A DNA stretch of 64,000 bases from Phocoena phocoena (GCF_963924675.1 NC_089226.1:46889124-46953123), one strand, 5' to 3'. Numbered from the stretch's first letter, positions 44,466 through 64,000 are shown. Translations and numbers: made by a program. The notes: generated by a model not told the origin, from the sequence alone.

Positions 44466-44596
44466 ATTTTTTTTTTTTTTTTTTTTTTGGCTGCACCACC
44501 CGGCTTGTGGGATCTTAGTTCCCTGACCAGGGATTGAACCCAGGCCCTCCGTGGTGAAATCACAGAGTCCTAACCACTGGACCACCAGGGAACTCC
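44466..44596 (-). mobile_element. Short CHR-1-type SINE, antisense
   Basis: Target duplication TTAATGYCATTTCC at 44452-44465 and 44597-44610; T-run at left. Confidence 0.93.
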
Positions 44597-44767
44597 TTAA
44601 TGTCATTTCCTAAGATAAGGGATATGGGAAGAGGCAGAAGAAAGAGATGAGTTCTGTTTTGTATATATTGATTTTGAAGTTCTTATAGGACATGAGGCTC
44701 TTCAGGAGTTCAGAAAAGAGATCTGGAATCATCAAAATGTGTTGGAATAGATTAGATCACTCTAGAA

Positions 44768-45202
44768 CTGTACTTTCCAATATGGTAGCCTCTAGCACAT
44801 TGAGCACATGAAATGGGATTAGTGTGGCTGAGGAACTGAATTTTTAAATTTTGGTTTTAATGAATTTAAATTTAAAAGTTAAAGCAGAGTAACATGTTTT
44901 CCCATAAATACAACTTCATTGTTTTGGTAATACTACATTTCACTTTAGCCTTTGAAAATTTGGAATCGAAACTGAGATGAGCTGTAAATACAAAATACAC
45001 ACCAGATTTTGAAAAGTTAGTACAAAAAAAGTGAACTATTTCATTAATTTTTTAATTGATTACATGTTGAAATGGTAATTTTTTGCATATATTGGATTAA
45101 AAATATATTATTAAAATTAACTTCACTTATTTTTTAATGTGGCTGCTAGAAAGTTTTAAATTATATACATGGCTCACATTATATTTATATTGGAAAGCAC
45201 TG
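44768..45202. mobile_element. hAT-type MITE with terminal inverted repeats
   Basis: 435 bp. Left end CTGTACTTTCCAATAT and the reverse complement of the right end CAGTGCTTTCCAATAT match over most of their length. Flanked by 8-bp duplications CTCTAGAA / CTTTAGAA (44760-44767, 45203-45210), the hAT target-site size. No transposase. Confidence 0.85.
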
Positions 45203-46079
45203 CTTTAGAAGTATACAGTGTGAAACATAGAGGGACTAGGATAGAATTCCATGGGTTTCCAAGGGATGCCATAAGTAGACAGTCAAAACAAAGCTCAATC
45301 ATTTTAGGAGGATATGATTAAACATGTAATGCTAAGTAAAATTAAGATGGAAGTGTCCAAAGAGGCCAATAATGACTTTGTGGATTAATTTAAGTATGCG
45401 GACTAAAGTCAGATTGCAAGAGGTTGAAGAGTCACTGAGCTGTAAGAAGTAGAGATAGCAACTCCACTGAAAAATCTGTCTACGAAGAAGAGTGGACCAA
45501 GAAAGGGTACAGATGTGTCATAGAGGGCTTTTTGTTTGAGAGGAGAGGCTTGAATCTGTTTAAATGTTGTTGGAAAGGTGCCAAGAGAGGGATACGATAT
45601 ACAAGAGAAAGGGAATACTGATAAAGGGAGATCCCTGAGAAATTAACTCAGTATGGCCTTTAGTACAGAGATGAGCCTTGGATAGGTGGAACAAATACCT
45701 CATCCACAGTGACAGGCGGAAGAATGGAGAAGAGGATAGGTATAGACGCTGGGATGCAGGAAGTGGAAAGCATTCCCGTCTGATAGTGTCTACTTTCTCA
45801 GAAAGTGACCAACTGCCACCTGATGAGAGGGATGTAGTGTGCAGGAATTTTATAAAAAGAGAACAAGGGGATTCTTTAAACTGTTGTGGGACGTTTGGTC
45901 TCTTTTTAGGGATGAAGAAAGCTGGATAAACAGATGCTGCCAAACTTACAATGTGCAAAAAGAGCAAGTTCACAACTTTCTTGAATCCATCCAAGTGTTG
46001 AGGTTGTAGGGCAACCAACCAAGGAAACAGGTGTGACAGTGGCTTACATAGACAAGGCATAGGTGTACAAAGAAAAGAA

Positions 46080-48230
46080 TAGTTCAGCTAGGGTGACTGG
46101 CAAAAAGGGTGAAGTCTCCGCTACTGAAAAAAGGAGAGTCTCCACCCTGGTGCAGGCTTTTTCCTCATGAATCCCACTGAGTGCTCACATAAAAGATTTT
46201 GAGAGTACTGGAAAAGTCCTCATTGTGCAAAACTCAGGGACAGAAACAACAGTCTTTGCTGGAGGTAGAAAATACTTTGCTGGGACTCTTCACTCCTACC
46301 TGCCTAGGGAAAAAAAGCCTTAATCTGTGGCAGACAAAAGCTGTCACTTTTAGGGAACTGGTGAAAACTCACTGTGGCTGAGAGAATAAAAATCTGTTCC
46401 CAAGGGCAGAGGCAGAAATATGTGTTGGGCTCAGAACTATGTTGGCAGAGGCAGGAGCAATAAGACCACATCTCCAAGACCCAGGAACGTGATGACTGCT
46501 TAAGACTGAGGCTTCATTAAAACAGAGAACATCTCCACCCCTCAACCCCCAATCCCTACTGCCAGTTAACTAGCATCAAGCAATAAGCAACTTGCAAGAG
46601 AGACCCTCTCTAAGGTGCAACACAAAGGGAAAATCTAAAGGTGAGGGTGGAGAAACAAACATTAAAAAGAAAACCTCTGCAAACTACCCCCACCTAAAAC
46701 ACAAGGTATAGCTAGGGAAATTTTAAGCCTGTGGTGCAGTGACAGTAATCTCAAAGCCTCAAACCCAGGCCAACTACTAACCCTGGAATAAAGGCCTAGC
46801 ACAAAAACTATTTACCTCAGACTCTAGACCTAAAGAAGATGTCTGGCTTTCAATAATAAAATGACAAAGAATGGGAAAAGGCAAGAAAAAAACCAACATA
46901 TTCCTAAGAGACAAAGCAATCATCAGAACTAGACTCAGATATGACATATATATGTTGGAACTGATAGAGGATTTTTTTTTTTTGACTGTGTTGGGTCTTC
47001 GTTGCTGCACGCGGGCTTTTCTCTAGTTGCAGCGAGTGGGGGCTACTCTTTGTTGAGGTGCATGGGCTTCTCATTGCAGTGGCTTCTCTTGTTGCGGAGC
47101 AGAGACTCTAGGCACGCGGGCTTAAGTAGTTGTGGCGCCCAGGCTCAGTGGTTGTGGCTCGCAGGCTCTAGAGAGCAGGCTCAGTTGTTGTGGCGCACGG
47201 GCTTAGTTGCTCCGTGGCATGTGGGATCTTCCCAGACCAGGGCTCGAACCCATGTCTCCTGCATTGGCAGGCGGATTCTTAACCACTGAGCCACCAGGGA
47301 AGCCCATGATAGAGGATTTTAAATAACCATGATTAATATGTTAAAGGCACTAATGGAAAAGATGGACAACATGTAAGATCAGATAGGTAATTTCAGCAGA
47401 GAGATGGAAACCATAAGAAAAAAAATCAAGTGAAAATACTAGAAATTTTAAAACTCAGTAAGAGAGATGAAGAATGCTTTCACCAACTTATCAGTAGACT
47501 TGACGCAACCAAAGAAAAATTTAGTGAACTTGAATATAGGTCTGTTGAAAATAATCAAACTGAAACACAAAGAGGGAAAAATGTGAAGAAGAAAACAAAT
47601 AAAATAAAAGAGCTGTGGCACAATATCAGTGGTCAAGCATACATTTAATTAGAATTAAAGAAAGATAAGACAGAAAGAATGAAACAGAAAAAAACTGGAA
47701 GAAAATAACCACCAAGAATTTTCCAAAATTAATGACAGACATCAAATCACAGATCCAAACAGCTCAGAAAACACCAAGTAAGATTAAAAAACAAAAACCA
47801 CTTAAGGCAAATCATTTTTCAAACTGTTGAAAATAAAAGACAAAGGGAGAATCTTAAAGGCACCCAGAGGGGAAAAACAACAGTTGTGGTGAATGAGATG
47901 GAAGAGCTTATCAAAAAACATAAGATTGCTGAGCAGCTCTGACAACCAAGGTGAAGTTAGAGATTGTGGTTACAGGATTTTTTTAATGCAATACTCAGTG
48001 GCCTTTTACCAATAATAAAAAAAAAAGTACATGTGGTTGAACTTATTCAGAACTCAGGTTTTTCTGGTACAGGTGATAGAAAAGGAATGGGACAAGGGGA
48101 CTGAATATCAGTCTGGAATATATGCTAAAAAATCAGTGGAAGTAAAAAATGCCTGAGCACATCTAACTCTACAAGGCTACAATATAATGCAAAATGATAT
48201 CACAATATACTTTCAAGAAACAATGTTTTT
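46080..48230 (+). mobile_element. Old L1/HAL1, 5' UTR and ORF1, interrupted
   Basis: ORF1-like translation at 47430-47648 (coiled-coil, SVENNQTETQRGKNVKKKTN). Upstream 5' region ~46500-46960. Split by a SINE at 46976-47306. Confidence 0.65.
46976..47306 (-). mobile_element. Long CHR-1-type SINE, antisense
   Basis: ~330-bp form; target duplication TGATAGAGGATTTT at about 46962-46975 and 47307-47320. Confidence 0.93.
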
Positions 48231-48234
48231 AGGG

Positions 48235-48446
48235 TTTTTTTTTTTTCTTTTCTGCGGTATGCAGGCCTCTCACTGCTGTGGCCTCTCCCGTTGCGGAGCA
48301 CAGGCTCTGGACGCGCAGGCTCAGCGGCCATGGCTCACGGGCCCAGCCGCTCCGTGGCATGTGGGATCCTCCCGGACCAGGGTACGAACCCGTGTCCCCT
48401 GCATCGGCAGGCGGACTCTCAACCACTGTGCCACCAGGGAAGCCCC
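48235..48446 (-). mobile_element. CHR-2-type SINE, antisense
   Basis: Full-length copy, T-rich tail at left, head at right; no target duplication found. Confidence 0.93.
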
Positions 48447-49289
48447 ATAAGTGTCTTTTGAGAGGTTTTAAATTTGTGGAATTCTTATGCTTCCATAAGA
48501 CTGCCATAAGGACTTCTTTTGTCAGCCTAATTTGTAATTTCCAGAGCCTTAGTTATCTTTAAGAGTATTAATGAACATCAATTTAATTGAAACATAATCT
48601 TGGATAAAGAGACAATATAATTTTACTATACATGTGCTCTTATTTAATAACTGGAGTAGCTCTTAGCTACCAGGTTCAAAAGGATATTCAGATGCCCTTA
48701 TATTATGTTGGTATGCATATACATTTTGAAAGAATATAAAAGATTTTGTGTAGGTAAGGGGATGTCCATGCAGAGTAATAAACACTTTTTCTACCTAGAT
48801 TAAAAAAAATTTTTTTTTGTCTTAAAACAAAAAGTGTCTGGTTGTGCTAGAATACAAGAGTACTTTTTGTAAAGACAAATCTAAGAGTATACAGAAAATG
48901 TAGAACGTTTGAAGGGTGAACTTTGTCTGGGTTCATAATGAGCTACAAATAATAGGTTGGAATGATTAATAAATATGTTAAAACTGTTGACAAAGTTGGT
49001 TAAGTATGATGAATGTATTCACAAAGATAGGCTCATGAAACCATTACTAGATGTTGTTACATAGAAGATAAACAGAAGGAGTAAAACTATAATTTAGACT
49101 TTTTTTTTCTTCTGGTAAAACAGCAAAGCTATCTCTGTGCTCAGCTGAGAGCTGTCTTCTCTCATTATTAAAGAATACCACTCTGAACATTTTGATATAC
49201 TCAAATCATTTTTGAAAACAGTTCCCCACTTTTGAAAATATTAAAGTTCCTAATAATCTCAGTCACATACTCTTTCATCTTTTATGCTT

Positions 49290-50620
49290 ATGCATCAAAA
49301 TTAACAAAAGTAGACTATGTTTCAACAAATGGTATTGGGACAGCTGGATATCCACATGCAAAAGAATGAAGTGGAGCCCTATCTCACACCATTCACAAAA
49401 ATTAACTCAAAATAAATCAAAGACCTAAATGTAAGAGCTAAAACTATACAACTCTTAAAAGAAACCATAGGAATAAACCTTTACAGATTGACAGAAAAAA
49501 TCTTTTCTTAGATATGACACCAAAAGCATCAGTGACAAAAGAAAAAAGATAAATTAGACTACACCAAAATTAAAAACTTTTATGCTGCGACTATTACTCT
49601 CATCAAGAAAATGAAGACAATTCACAGAATGGGAAAAATATTTGCAAAATCACATATCTGACAAGGGACTTGTATCCAGAATATATAATGAACTGTTAGA
49701 ACTCAACAATAAAAAGACAAATAACCAAACAATGGGCAAAGGATTTGAATAGACATTTTTCCAAAGAACATAAACAGATGGCCAATAAGCACACACAAAG
49801 ATACTCAATATCGTTATTAGACAACTGCAAATCAAAACTAGGAGATTACCACTTTACACCCACTGGAATGGCTACAATCAAAAGAAAAAAACTAGTGTTG
49901 ACAAGGATGTGGAGCTATTGAAACCCCCATACACCACTCATGGGAAAGTAAAAGCTTTGAAAAATAGTTTAGCAATTCTTCAAAAAGTTAAACATAGTTA
50001 CCATGTAACCCAGTAATTCCACTTTTAGGTATATTACCCAAGAGAGATGAAAACATATACCCACATAAGAACTGATACATGAATATTCATATGGGCATAA
50101 CTCATAATAGCCAAAAACTGGAAATAACCCAAATGCCCACCAATTGATATATGGATAAAATGTGGTATAATCATACAATGTATTATCAGCAATAAGAAGG
50201 AATGAAGCTCTGATACATGCTATAACATGGATGAATCCTGAAAAATTATGCTAAGTAAAGGGAGTGAGTCACTAAAGACCACTATACTACAGTGGTCTTA
50301 GATAGTAGATCACTATACTATAGTGGCCTTATAGTAGACCACTATACTATATGATTCCATTTATATAAAATACTCAGAAAAGACAAATCCATGGAGACAG
50401 AAAGTAGATTCATAGTTGCTTAGAGCTGATGGGGCTTCTGGAGGCTGGGGATTAAATACTAATGGGTATGGAGTTTCTTTTGAGGGGATGAAAATGTTCT
50501 AAAATTAGATCATGATGGTTGCACAATCCTGTGACTATACTAAAAAACACTGAATTGTACACTTTGAGTGAATTTGATGTTATGTGAATTATATCTTAAT
50601 AAGATTTGTAAGCAGGCAAA
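49290..50620 (+). mobile_element. L1 ORF2 C-terminus and 3' UTR
   Basis: 'gtattgggacagctggatat', 'tttcttagatatgacaccaa', 'tgacaagggacttgtatcca' and 'aactggaaataacccaaatg' are L1. Ends near 'tatgtgaattatatcttaat'. Contains a hairpin-like tandem repeat at 50277-50353. Confidence 0.87.
50277..50353. repeat. Short tandem repeat of a hairpin-forming unit
   Basis: Two and a half copies of a 29-31 bp unit beginning GAYCACTATACTAYAGTGG; each unit holds a CACTATA...AGTG inverted repeat. Confidence 0.85.
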
Positions 50621-51509
50621 TGCTGAAAGCAGGTATATATAGAAAAGTTATGGAAATAGAAGATGTGGAAATAAAAAATTATTTGATCATTCTAATAAAT
50701 CCACAAATCTAAAAATGAAAATGGCTTACAACTATTGACCTAAGACAGCTATCCTCTTTTCAACAAAATTATTGGCTGTCAGTTTTCAATTAATTCTTCA
50801 TGTATTGCATTTTGACAATACAAGAACCAAAACGTAATAAGGTAGAACCTATTAGACATGTACTTGAAATCTAGAATCAGCATTTACAAGATGGATATGT
50901 TCCCGGTTCATACATGACAACTCAAGTATAGTTAGTTAAATTCAGAAGACAATGCCCTTATCAGGTACAAATATCATGAAACTATGAAACACATATTTGA
51001 GCTTGCTATTTTCTCATTATTTAACATTCTAATAAAGTCCCTTACTATCCTTTTTTTTTGTTTAGTAAATTATTCAAAAAGTGACTCAGAAGCATTTTTA
51101 AAAGTGGATCCATTGGGCACAGATGGTAAATGGTGTTACTATTTTTCCCAGTATACTAAATACAGATATCGGCTGAGACTATTTCTTGCCTTTGGATATT
51201 TTTCACTCATGTTCATATCTTGTCTCCTCTGACCACTATGATTTTGCCTTTCCCATATTGAGGCATAATAAAACTGTTAAGATGTCTTTTTTGCCTAAAC
51301 TCTCTTGAGTTTCCTTCACTTTATGGAAAAAATGATAATAGGAAAAATTAAGTTTGGCATTCTCCAAATTTTAATAAATTCAAAACTATTCTAAAAGCCC
51401 TTTTTAAAAATCAAACTTAAAAGAAAAAGAGATTGACAAATCCAGAGTTTAGCCTTCCTAGGTTAAACTGTGTGCAAGTAAAATTTGTTAATAAAATGCT
51501 TCAATGTGC
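50621..51509. other. Intergenic, nothing recognised
   Basis: AT-rich intergenic sequence with no clear repeat or gene. Confidence 0.5.
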
Positions 51510-51690
51510 CTTTGTCCCTTCAAGCTGCTATAACGAAATACCACAGACTCACATAATCAACTGAAATTTGTTTCTTACAGTTCTGGAGGCTGGAAGCCCA
51601 AGATCATGGTGTCAGCATGGTCAGCTGAGGGCCCTCTTCCAGGTCACAGAGGTCTCCGTATATCCTCACATGGCAGAAGGGACAGACCTT
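51510..51690 (-). mobile_element. Possible MaLR-type LTR fragment
   Basis: 'agctgctataacgaaatacc', 'cagttctggaggctggaagc' and 'tcctcacatggcagaaggga' match a widespread mammalian repeat of the MaLR LTR type; exact family not certain. Confidence 0.5.
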
Positions 51691-51699
51691 TAGGAGAAA

Positions 51700-52476
51700 A
51701 TTGGTCTCCTAGGAGTTTAAAAGAATAGATATTAAATCTTTTACGGTGAAATTTGACTCTGAACCTGCTAAATTCCACTGCAGAAGACTTAATAGTTGTT
51801 CCTTTAAACTCCTGAGACAAATTTCCTCCCAAAGTCTCCTTCTAATATTTGAGCTTTCCTCATACCATTAGCCCCAGTCTTCATTATTGTAAAAACTGGA
51901 ACTTTACTCCAGGTCAACAAAATACTTCTGCTATAATCATTATAGCACTGTCAGCAGAACCAACATCACCAAGGGAGGAACAAATGCTGGAGTTATTCTC
52001 ACTGTACTGGTTATTTTCTCCAAGATTTTCCAGACGTCTATGAAGGAACTAAGCTCCACTGAGAATGTGCCCACCACAAGGAAACAATTATTGGCTTACT
52101 CCTGTTGTAATAAAATAGAGATAAAAATCTATATTCCTGATATTATCTATAACTCACCAGGAATTCCAACAACAATCAGACTTTTGCCCACCTCCTACAC
52201 CCAAACCTATCTTGGGTGTATAGGATAATTAAGAGGCTTTCTGATATTTAAAGCCCTTTTCTCTCCAGTGTAGCATGTATCCTTTAGAAGGGTAACAAGA
52301 GACTTCCAAAATGAAGTAGGTACTGGCTGCTCAGGAGAGCTCTCAGAAGTGATAACTGAACCTCTTTATGCATACTGTGCAAGACTACTACTCCAGCAGC
52401 AAGAATACAATTAGAAAAGTGGTCCAAATTTTGCCTCATCCTCTGCTGTGAAAGCCCAACAAACCAGTTTAAATAT
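51700..52476. other. Intergenic, nothing recognised
   Basis: No homology recognised; no ORF above background. Confidence 0.5.
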
Positions 52477-52486
52477 ACTACCCAGG

Positions 52487-52790
52487 GGACTTCCCTGGTG
52501 GTGCAGTGGTTAAAAATCCGCCTGCCAATGCAGGGGACATGGGTTCGAGCCCTGGTCCGGGAAGATCTAACATGCCGCGGAGCAACTAAGCCCGTGTGCC
52601 ACAACTACTGAGCCTGTGCTCTAGAGCCCACAAGCCACAACTACTGAAGCCGGCACACCTAGAGCCCATGCTCTACAACAAGAGAAGCCACCACAATGAG
52701 AAGCCCGTGCACCGCAACTAGAGAAAGTCCGTGCGCAGCAACAAAGACCCAACGCAGCCATAATTAATTAATTAATTTTTAAAAAAAACC
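52487..52790 (+). mobile_element. Long CHR-1-type SINE
   Basis: ~300-bp form with AATTAATTAATTAA tail; target duplication ACTACCCAGG at 52477-52486 and 52791-52800. Confidence 0.93.
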
Positions 52791-53150
52791 ACTACCCAGG
52801 ACTGTCATGAACAATCACACTGTCTTTATATCCTCTTGGCAAGCCAAGGGACACTTTGTTTTTAGTTAATACTTCCTGTTGTATCTCTATAAAGATCATT
52901 GGACAGATGAGATCCTTGGGGTTTCTGGTCAATGGGCATCACCAGTAAAAGTCAAAGGGCTCCCTTTGAATGAGACACAAAGGCTTTACCTTCATACAAA
53001 GAAGTAATGAATCCTATAGTCTATACACAAATGTGTAACATTACCAATATTAAACAAAACCTGATCAGTATTATGGCAATTTTGTTAATAAAAAACATAT
53101 GAATTTGCAAATATAAAAAGTGACAACAAATCTGTTAATTGAAAAAACTT

Positions 53151-53270
53151 TTTTTTTTTTTGACCGCACCACGCAGCCTGTGGGATCTTAGCTCCCCAAC
53201 CAGGGATAGAGCCCAGGCTACGGCAGTGAAAGCGCCTAGTCCTAACCACTGGCCTGCCAGGGAATTCCTC
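53151..53270 (-). mobile_element. Short CHR-1-type SINE, antisense
   Basis: Target duplication TGAAAAAACTT at 53140-53150 and 53271-53281, downstream of the HIKESHI 3' end. Confidence 0.92.
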
Positions 53271-53466
53271 TGAAAAAACTTTTAATCTAAAGAAATACTA
53301 ACTGAAAATAATTTCTCCATATGTAAAAATGTATATTTGATATGTTTTTCCAAAAGTCCCCAAATTTTGATATAGTTGATTTTAAGTTAACTATTCTAGC
53401 AAACCACTGTAAATATAAATGAAAGATTATAAATGCAATGCATGTGGCACAATATTGTGACTATGC

Positions 53467-53472
53467 TTTATT
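53467..53472 (-). terminator. Candidate HIKESHI polyadenylation signal
   Basis: AATAAA on the minus strand about 260 nt after the HIKESHI stop codon. Another AATAAA at 53725-53720 lies only a few bases after the stop and seems too close for a normal 3' UTR. No strong GT-rich element is visible after either, so the choice is open; the SINE at 53151-53270 lies beyond this site. Confidence 0.35.
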
Positions 53473-53729
53473 TTTAAGTAAAAAATGAATCATAGCCAAA
53501 ACAAAATGTTTTGCCTCTGAATATTTCCAGCTTAAGGGAAAAAAGTCATTAATGATGAACATTTTTTCAGTGTTTTTAATATTTATAAAGATTTTAATTA
53601 ACCTTCATAGTCACTAAGCAGTTTTTAAACTTGGGTTTCATGATCCTTTTGACTTCATGCTTTCAAATAGAATGATTATCTTCAAAACATGACAAATTTC
53701 AGAATCCATTAAAAATTATTTTATTCAAA

Positions 53730-60695
<6,966 letters not shown>

Positions 60696-60758
60696 TTAAC
60701 ATGTGCCACATATTTTAAATTTAACTTGTATACACACAAATTCCTTTATAAATATGTG

Positions 60759-60977
60759 GGGCTTCCCTGGTGGCGCAGTGGTTGAGAGTCTGCCTGCCGA
60801 TGCAGGGGACGCGGGTTCGTGCCCCGGTCCGGGAAGATCCCACATGCCGTGGTGCAGCTGCGCCCGTGAGCCATGGCCGCTGAGCCTGCGCGTCCGGAGC
60901 CTGTGCTCCGCAACAGGAGAGGCCACAACAGTGAGAGGCCCGCGTACCGCAAAAAATAAATTAAAAAAAAATATATA
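60759..60977 (+). mobile_element. CHR-2-type SINE
   Basis: 12-bp target duplication TATAAATATGTG at 60747-60758 and 60978-60989; lies ~75 bp from HIKESHI exon 3 on its acceptor side. Confidence 0.95.
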
Positions 60978-60989
60978 TATAAATATGTG

Positions 60990-61849
60990 AAGAACCTTGA
61001 TTTATATGCACTAAAAAGTTCTGTTACATGAAAGTTTGTCTCTTCTCAGATAAATGTAAAAGGATGCCTAGCTTTTACCATATTAACAAATAATTAAGAA
61101 AACCGAAGTTTTCCTCACCAGAAAAATAGCTATTACTTTTCTAAAACTTACAAAATTATTGCAGCTAGAAATGGAAATTAAGAGAAAAATAAATAAATGA
61201 GCATTAATTAGATAACAGATTCTCAATGCTAACTCTGAGGGAAGGATATTTTTAAAAATTTTTAGAATTAGTTTTAATATTTTCTGATTATTCCACTAAA
61301 GAAAGAGATTTCATTGCCATTAATACTGATAACGACATGGCATATTTTACTAAATGTCATAAATCACCCCACTCAACCCCTGATGATCTGTTATCAAATA
61401 GGCAATAAAGAAATTTGCAGCTTATTCAGAAAATAGTAATTTTCGCCTTTACAATATATTTATTTACAAGTAAAATATATAATACATCATAAATATATAA
61501 AATATATCAAATGTATATTTGATATATCTGAGCCTCTAAGTGTCAGCTAACTTATACATGAAAAAATATACCAGTTTTATTAATCCACATAAGACATAAT
61601 CAGAAAAGTTAGTCTAAGAAAAAAAAAATCATACAATGAATAGATTTTTGGTTTATCTGCTCTTTTTATATGACTATGTCTAAACAAATACTACAGAACT
61701 CTAGGACAACACACATCCCTAATAACTAGAACACTTACTGCAAGTATCAAGACTCATTAAATTTTCAAGCATATGAATACAAACATAACTGTATTTTTCT
61801 GTGCTTTAAAAATACACACACTTCACTAAACATGACTGGTTTAAGATAT
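60990..61849. other. HIKESHI intron 2, AT-rich
   Basis: No gene or repeat; holds a perfect 11-bp-arm hairpin at 61502-61527. Confidence 0.5.
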
Positions 61850-64000
61850 TTTTGGTATTTTTAAATTATTTGTTTTACTTAATTTCCACATATTTGTGAA
61901 TTTTCCAGGTTTACTTCTGTTACTTCTAATTTCTATCAATGTGGCTGGAGAACATACTTTGCATGATTTCAATCCTTTAAAATACACTAAGACTTGTTTT
62001 GTGGCCTAACATACAGCTATTCAAGGAAATGTTCCATAGGCACTTGAGAAGAATGTATATCCTGCTTTTGTTGCATGGAATGTTCTACATAAGTCTATTA
62101 GGTCTAGTTGGCTTATAGTGTTTTTCAAGTCTTCTGTTTCCTTGATGATCCTCTGTCTAGTTGTTCTGTCCATATTGAAAGTAAGGTATTGAAGTTTCCA
62201 ACTATTATTGTTGAACTGATTATTTCTCCTTTCAACTCTATTTCTGCTTCATGAGGCTCTATTAGGTACACAAAAGTTTGTAATTGTATCTTTTTGATAG
62301 AGTGACACTTTGGTTTCAGTTTGCATAATTTTTTTCATCCTTTACTTTCAACCAATTTTTATCTTTGAATCAACAGCTATATCATGTTTTTTAATCCATT
62401 CTGAAAATCTCTACCTTTTAATTGAAGGGCTGAATTTCATGTTAAATAGATATGTGCCAGTGTACCATTTTAATTCCCTTATCATTTCCTTTACTATATA
62501 TATATTTTTTATTATAGTCTTTAAATGGTTGCACTGGGGATTACAATTAACATCTTAAAATAGAACAACTCTAGTTTGGATTAATACCAATTTAATTTCA
62601 ATAGTATATAAAAACTTTGCTCCTATGTAACTGCTTCTCTCCCTTATATTGTTATTGTCACTAATTACATCTTTATACCTAGTATGCACATAAGCAGACT
62701 TAAGAGTTTTTGTTTTATGCCATTGTCTTTTATATCACATAGGAAAAAAAGCAAAGTTACAAAGTATGTATTAAGGCTTTCATAATTACCTGTATAGTCA
62801 CCTTTAGCTGTGTTCTTTTTTACTTAACATGAATTCGAATTACTATCCCAGGTCCTCTCATTTCAGCCTGAAGGACTCCCTTTAGCATTTCCAATAGGGT
62901 AAGTCCTCTAGCCACTATTCCAATTTCTGTTTATCTGGGAATGTCTTCATTTCTCCATTTCTGATGGCTAGATAATTCTTGATTGACCTTTTTTCTTTCA
63001 GTACTTTAAATATGTCATCCCACTGCCTCTGGTCTAAATGTTTCTGATGAGAAATCAGCCATAATCTAGTAAGAACCCTTGTATGTGATGAGCTGCTTCT
63101 CCTGCCACTTTCAAGATGCTCTGTCTTTGGCAGTTTATCATGTCTTGGAGTGAAGTTTATCCTACTCGAGTTTGTTGAGCTACTTAAGTGTGTAGATTAA
63201 TGTTTTTCATCAAATTTAGAGTTTTAGGGCAATTATTTCTTCAAATATTCTTTCTACCCCTTCTCTCTTCTTCTTCTGGGACTCCCATTATGCATATGTT
63301 GGCATGCCTGATGGTGTCTCACAGGTCTCTAAGGCTCTGTTCATTTTTCATTCTTTTTCCTTTCTGCTCTTCAAATTAGGTATTTTACCTATCTTCAAAT
63401 TCACTGATTCTTTTTTGCACCTACTCAAATCTGCTTCTGAAACCCTCTAGTCAAATTTTCATTTCAGTTACTGTACTTTTCCACTCCGTAACTTATTTCC
63501 TTTAAAATTTTTTTCTATTGGTATCTTCTATTTGATGATACATCATTCTCCTGATTTCCTTTAGCTCTTCAAGAATATTTGAGAAAGCTTCCTTAAAGTC
63601 TTTGACTATTAAGTCCAATGTCTATACTTCTTAGAAACAGTTTCTATTCATTTCTTCTGTGAAAGGGCCTTGTTTCTTGCATGCTTCATAGCATCTTGTT
63701 GAAAACTGGATATTGAATAATGTGGCAACTCCAGCAATCAGATATTTCACCTCTCCTTAGGGTTTATTGCTACTGTTCATTGTGGTTGTTTCCTTGTTTA
63801 ATGATTTTTCTGAACTAATACTATAAAGTCTGTATTTTTTGTCATTTGTGACCACTGAAGTCTCTGTTCTATTAGGTTAGTGGTTAGCTAGTGAATGGAA
63901 AGAGATTTCCTTAGAAGCCTGGAACCAAAAAATTCTCCCAGTGTTTGCAGGTGGGCTTTGTGTGTTGAGACATGCCTTCAATGCTCACGCCTTCGGGCTT
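61850..64000 (-). mobile_element. Degenerate L1/HAL1 in antisense, runs off the window
   Basis: Reverse L1: ORF2 endonuclease-region sequence at 61870-62300 ('aatgttccataggcacttga', 'attaggtctagttggcttat') and ORF1/5' region at 62820-63990. Same strand as HIKESHI. Many stops. Confidence 0.7.

Larger units (their letters stand above)
44300..45700 (-). mobile_element. L2 LINE 3' region, antisense, interrupted
   Basis: 'gatgagttctgttttgtata' and 'gaagttcttataggacatga' are reverse L2. Split by a SINE (44466-44596) and a hAT element (44768-45202). Confidence 0.65.

Noticed and set aside
45560..46060. A 166-residue minus-strand ORF, the longest uninterrupted frame without gap bases apart from one 170-residue ORF
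   Set aside because: Lies partly in antisense L2 and has low-complexity composition. No start context, splice structure or family resemblance.

Overview
This is a window of nuclear DNA from a whale or dolphin (a cetacean). The best evidence is 29 copies of the tRNA-derived CHR SINE family. Most have poly-A tails and short target-site duplications, and the abundant ~200 bp form is the one known mainly from cetaceans and hippos. Split genes with GT-AG introns, L2/MIR fossils and L1/HAL1 fragments confirm a placental mammal. There are no operons, CRISPR arrays, tRNA genes or prokaryotic features.

Two protein-coding genes are present, both on the minus strand and both running off an edge. Their order and orientation match human 11q14.2 (HIKESHI, then CCDC81). 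(1) CCDC81, positions 255-28199: twelve consecutive coding exons, with the 3' exons beyond the left edge. All exon phases agree and the frame stays open for 493 codons. (2) HIKESHI, positions 53730-60685: the last three coding exons, residues ~91-197, with exons 1-2 beyond the right edge.

Layout: 1-28.2 kb is the CCDC81 body, with introns full of CHR SINEs, L2, MIR and a solo LTR. 28.3-28.6 kb is a CpG-rich, GC-box-containing promoter with two RFX-like half-sites. 28.6-53.4 kb is intergenic and consists largely of old L1/HAL1, antisense L2, hAT elements and SINEs, with a 200-N assembly gap at 37554-37753. 53.4-60.7 kb is the HIKESHI 3' portion, with L1 and L2 in its intron. 60.7-64 kb is HIKESHI intron 2, mostly an antisense L1/HAL1.

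How the genes work: CCDC81 has two N-terminal HU-like domains and a coiled-coil C-terminus and is linked to centrosomes and cilia. HIKESHI carries HSP70 into the nucleus during heat stress. Nothing seen links their functions; they are simply neighbours. The most notable observations are a candidate loss of the usual CCDC81 start codon (ATT in place of ATG), a SINE with an expanded simple-repeat tail about 10 nt from a CCDC81 splice donor, and a 14:1 antisense bias of CHR SINEs in CCDC81. I found no previously undescribed biological system.
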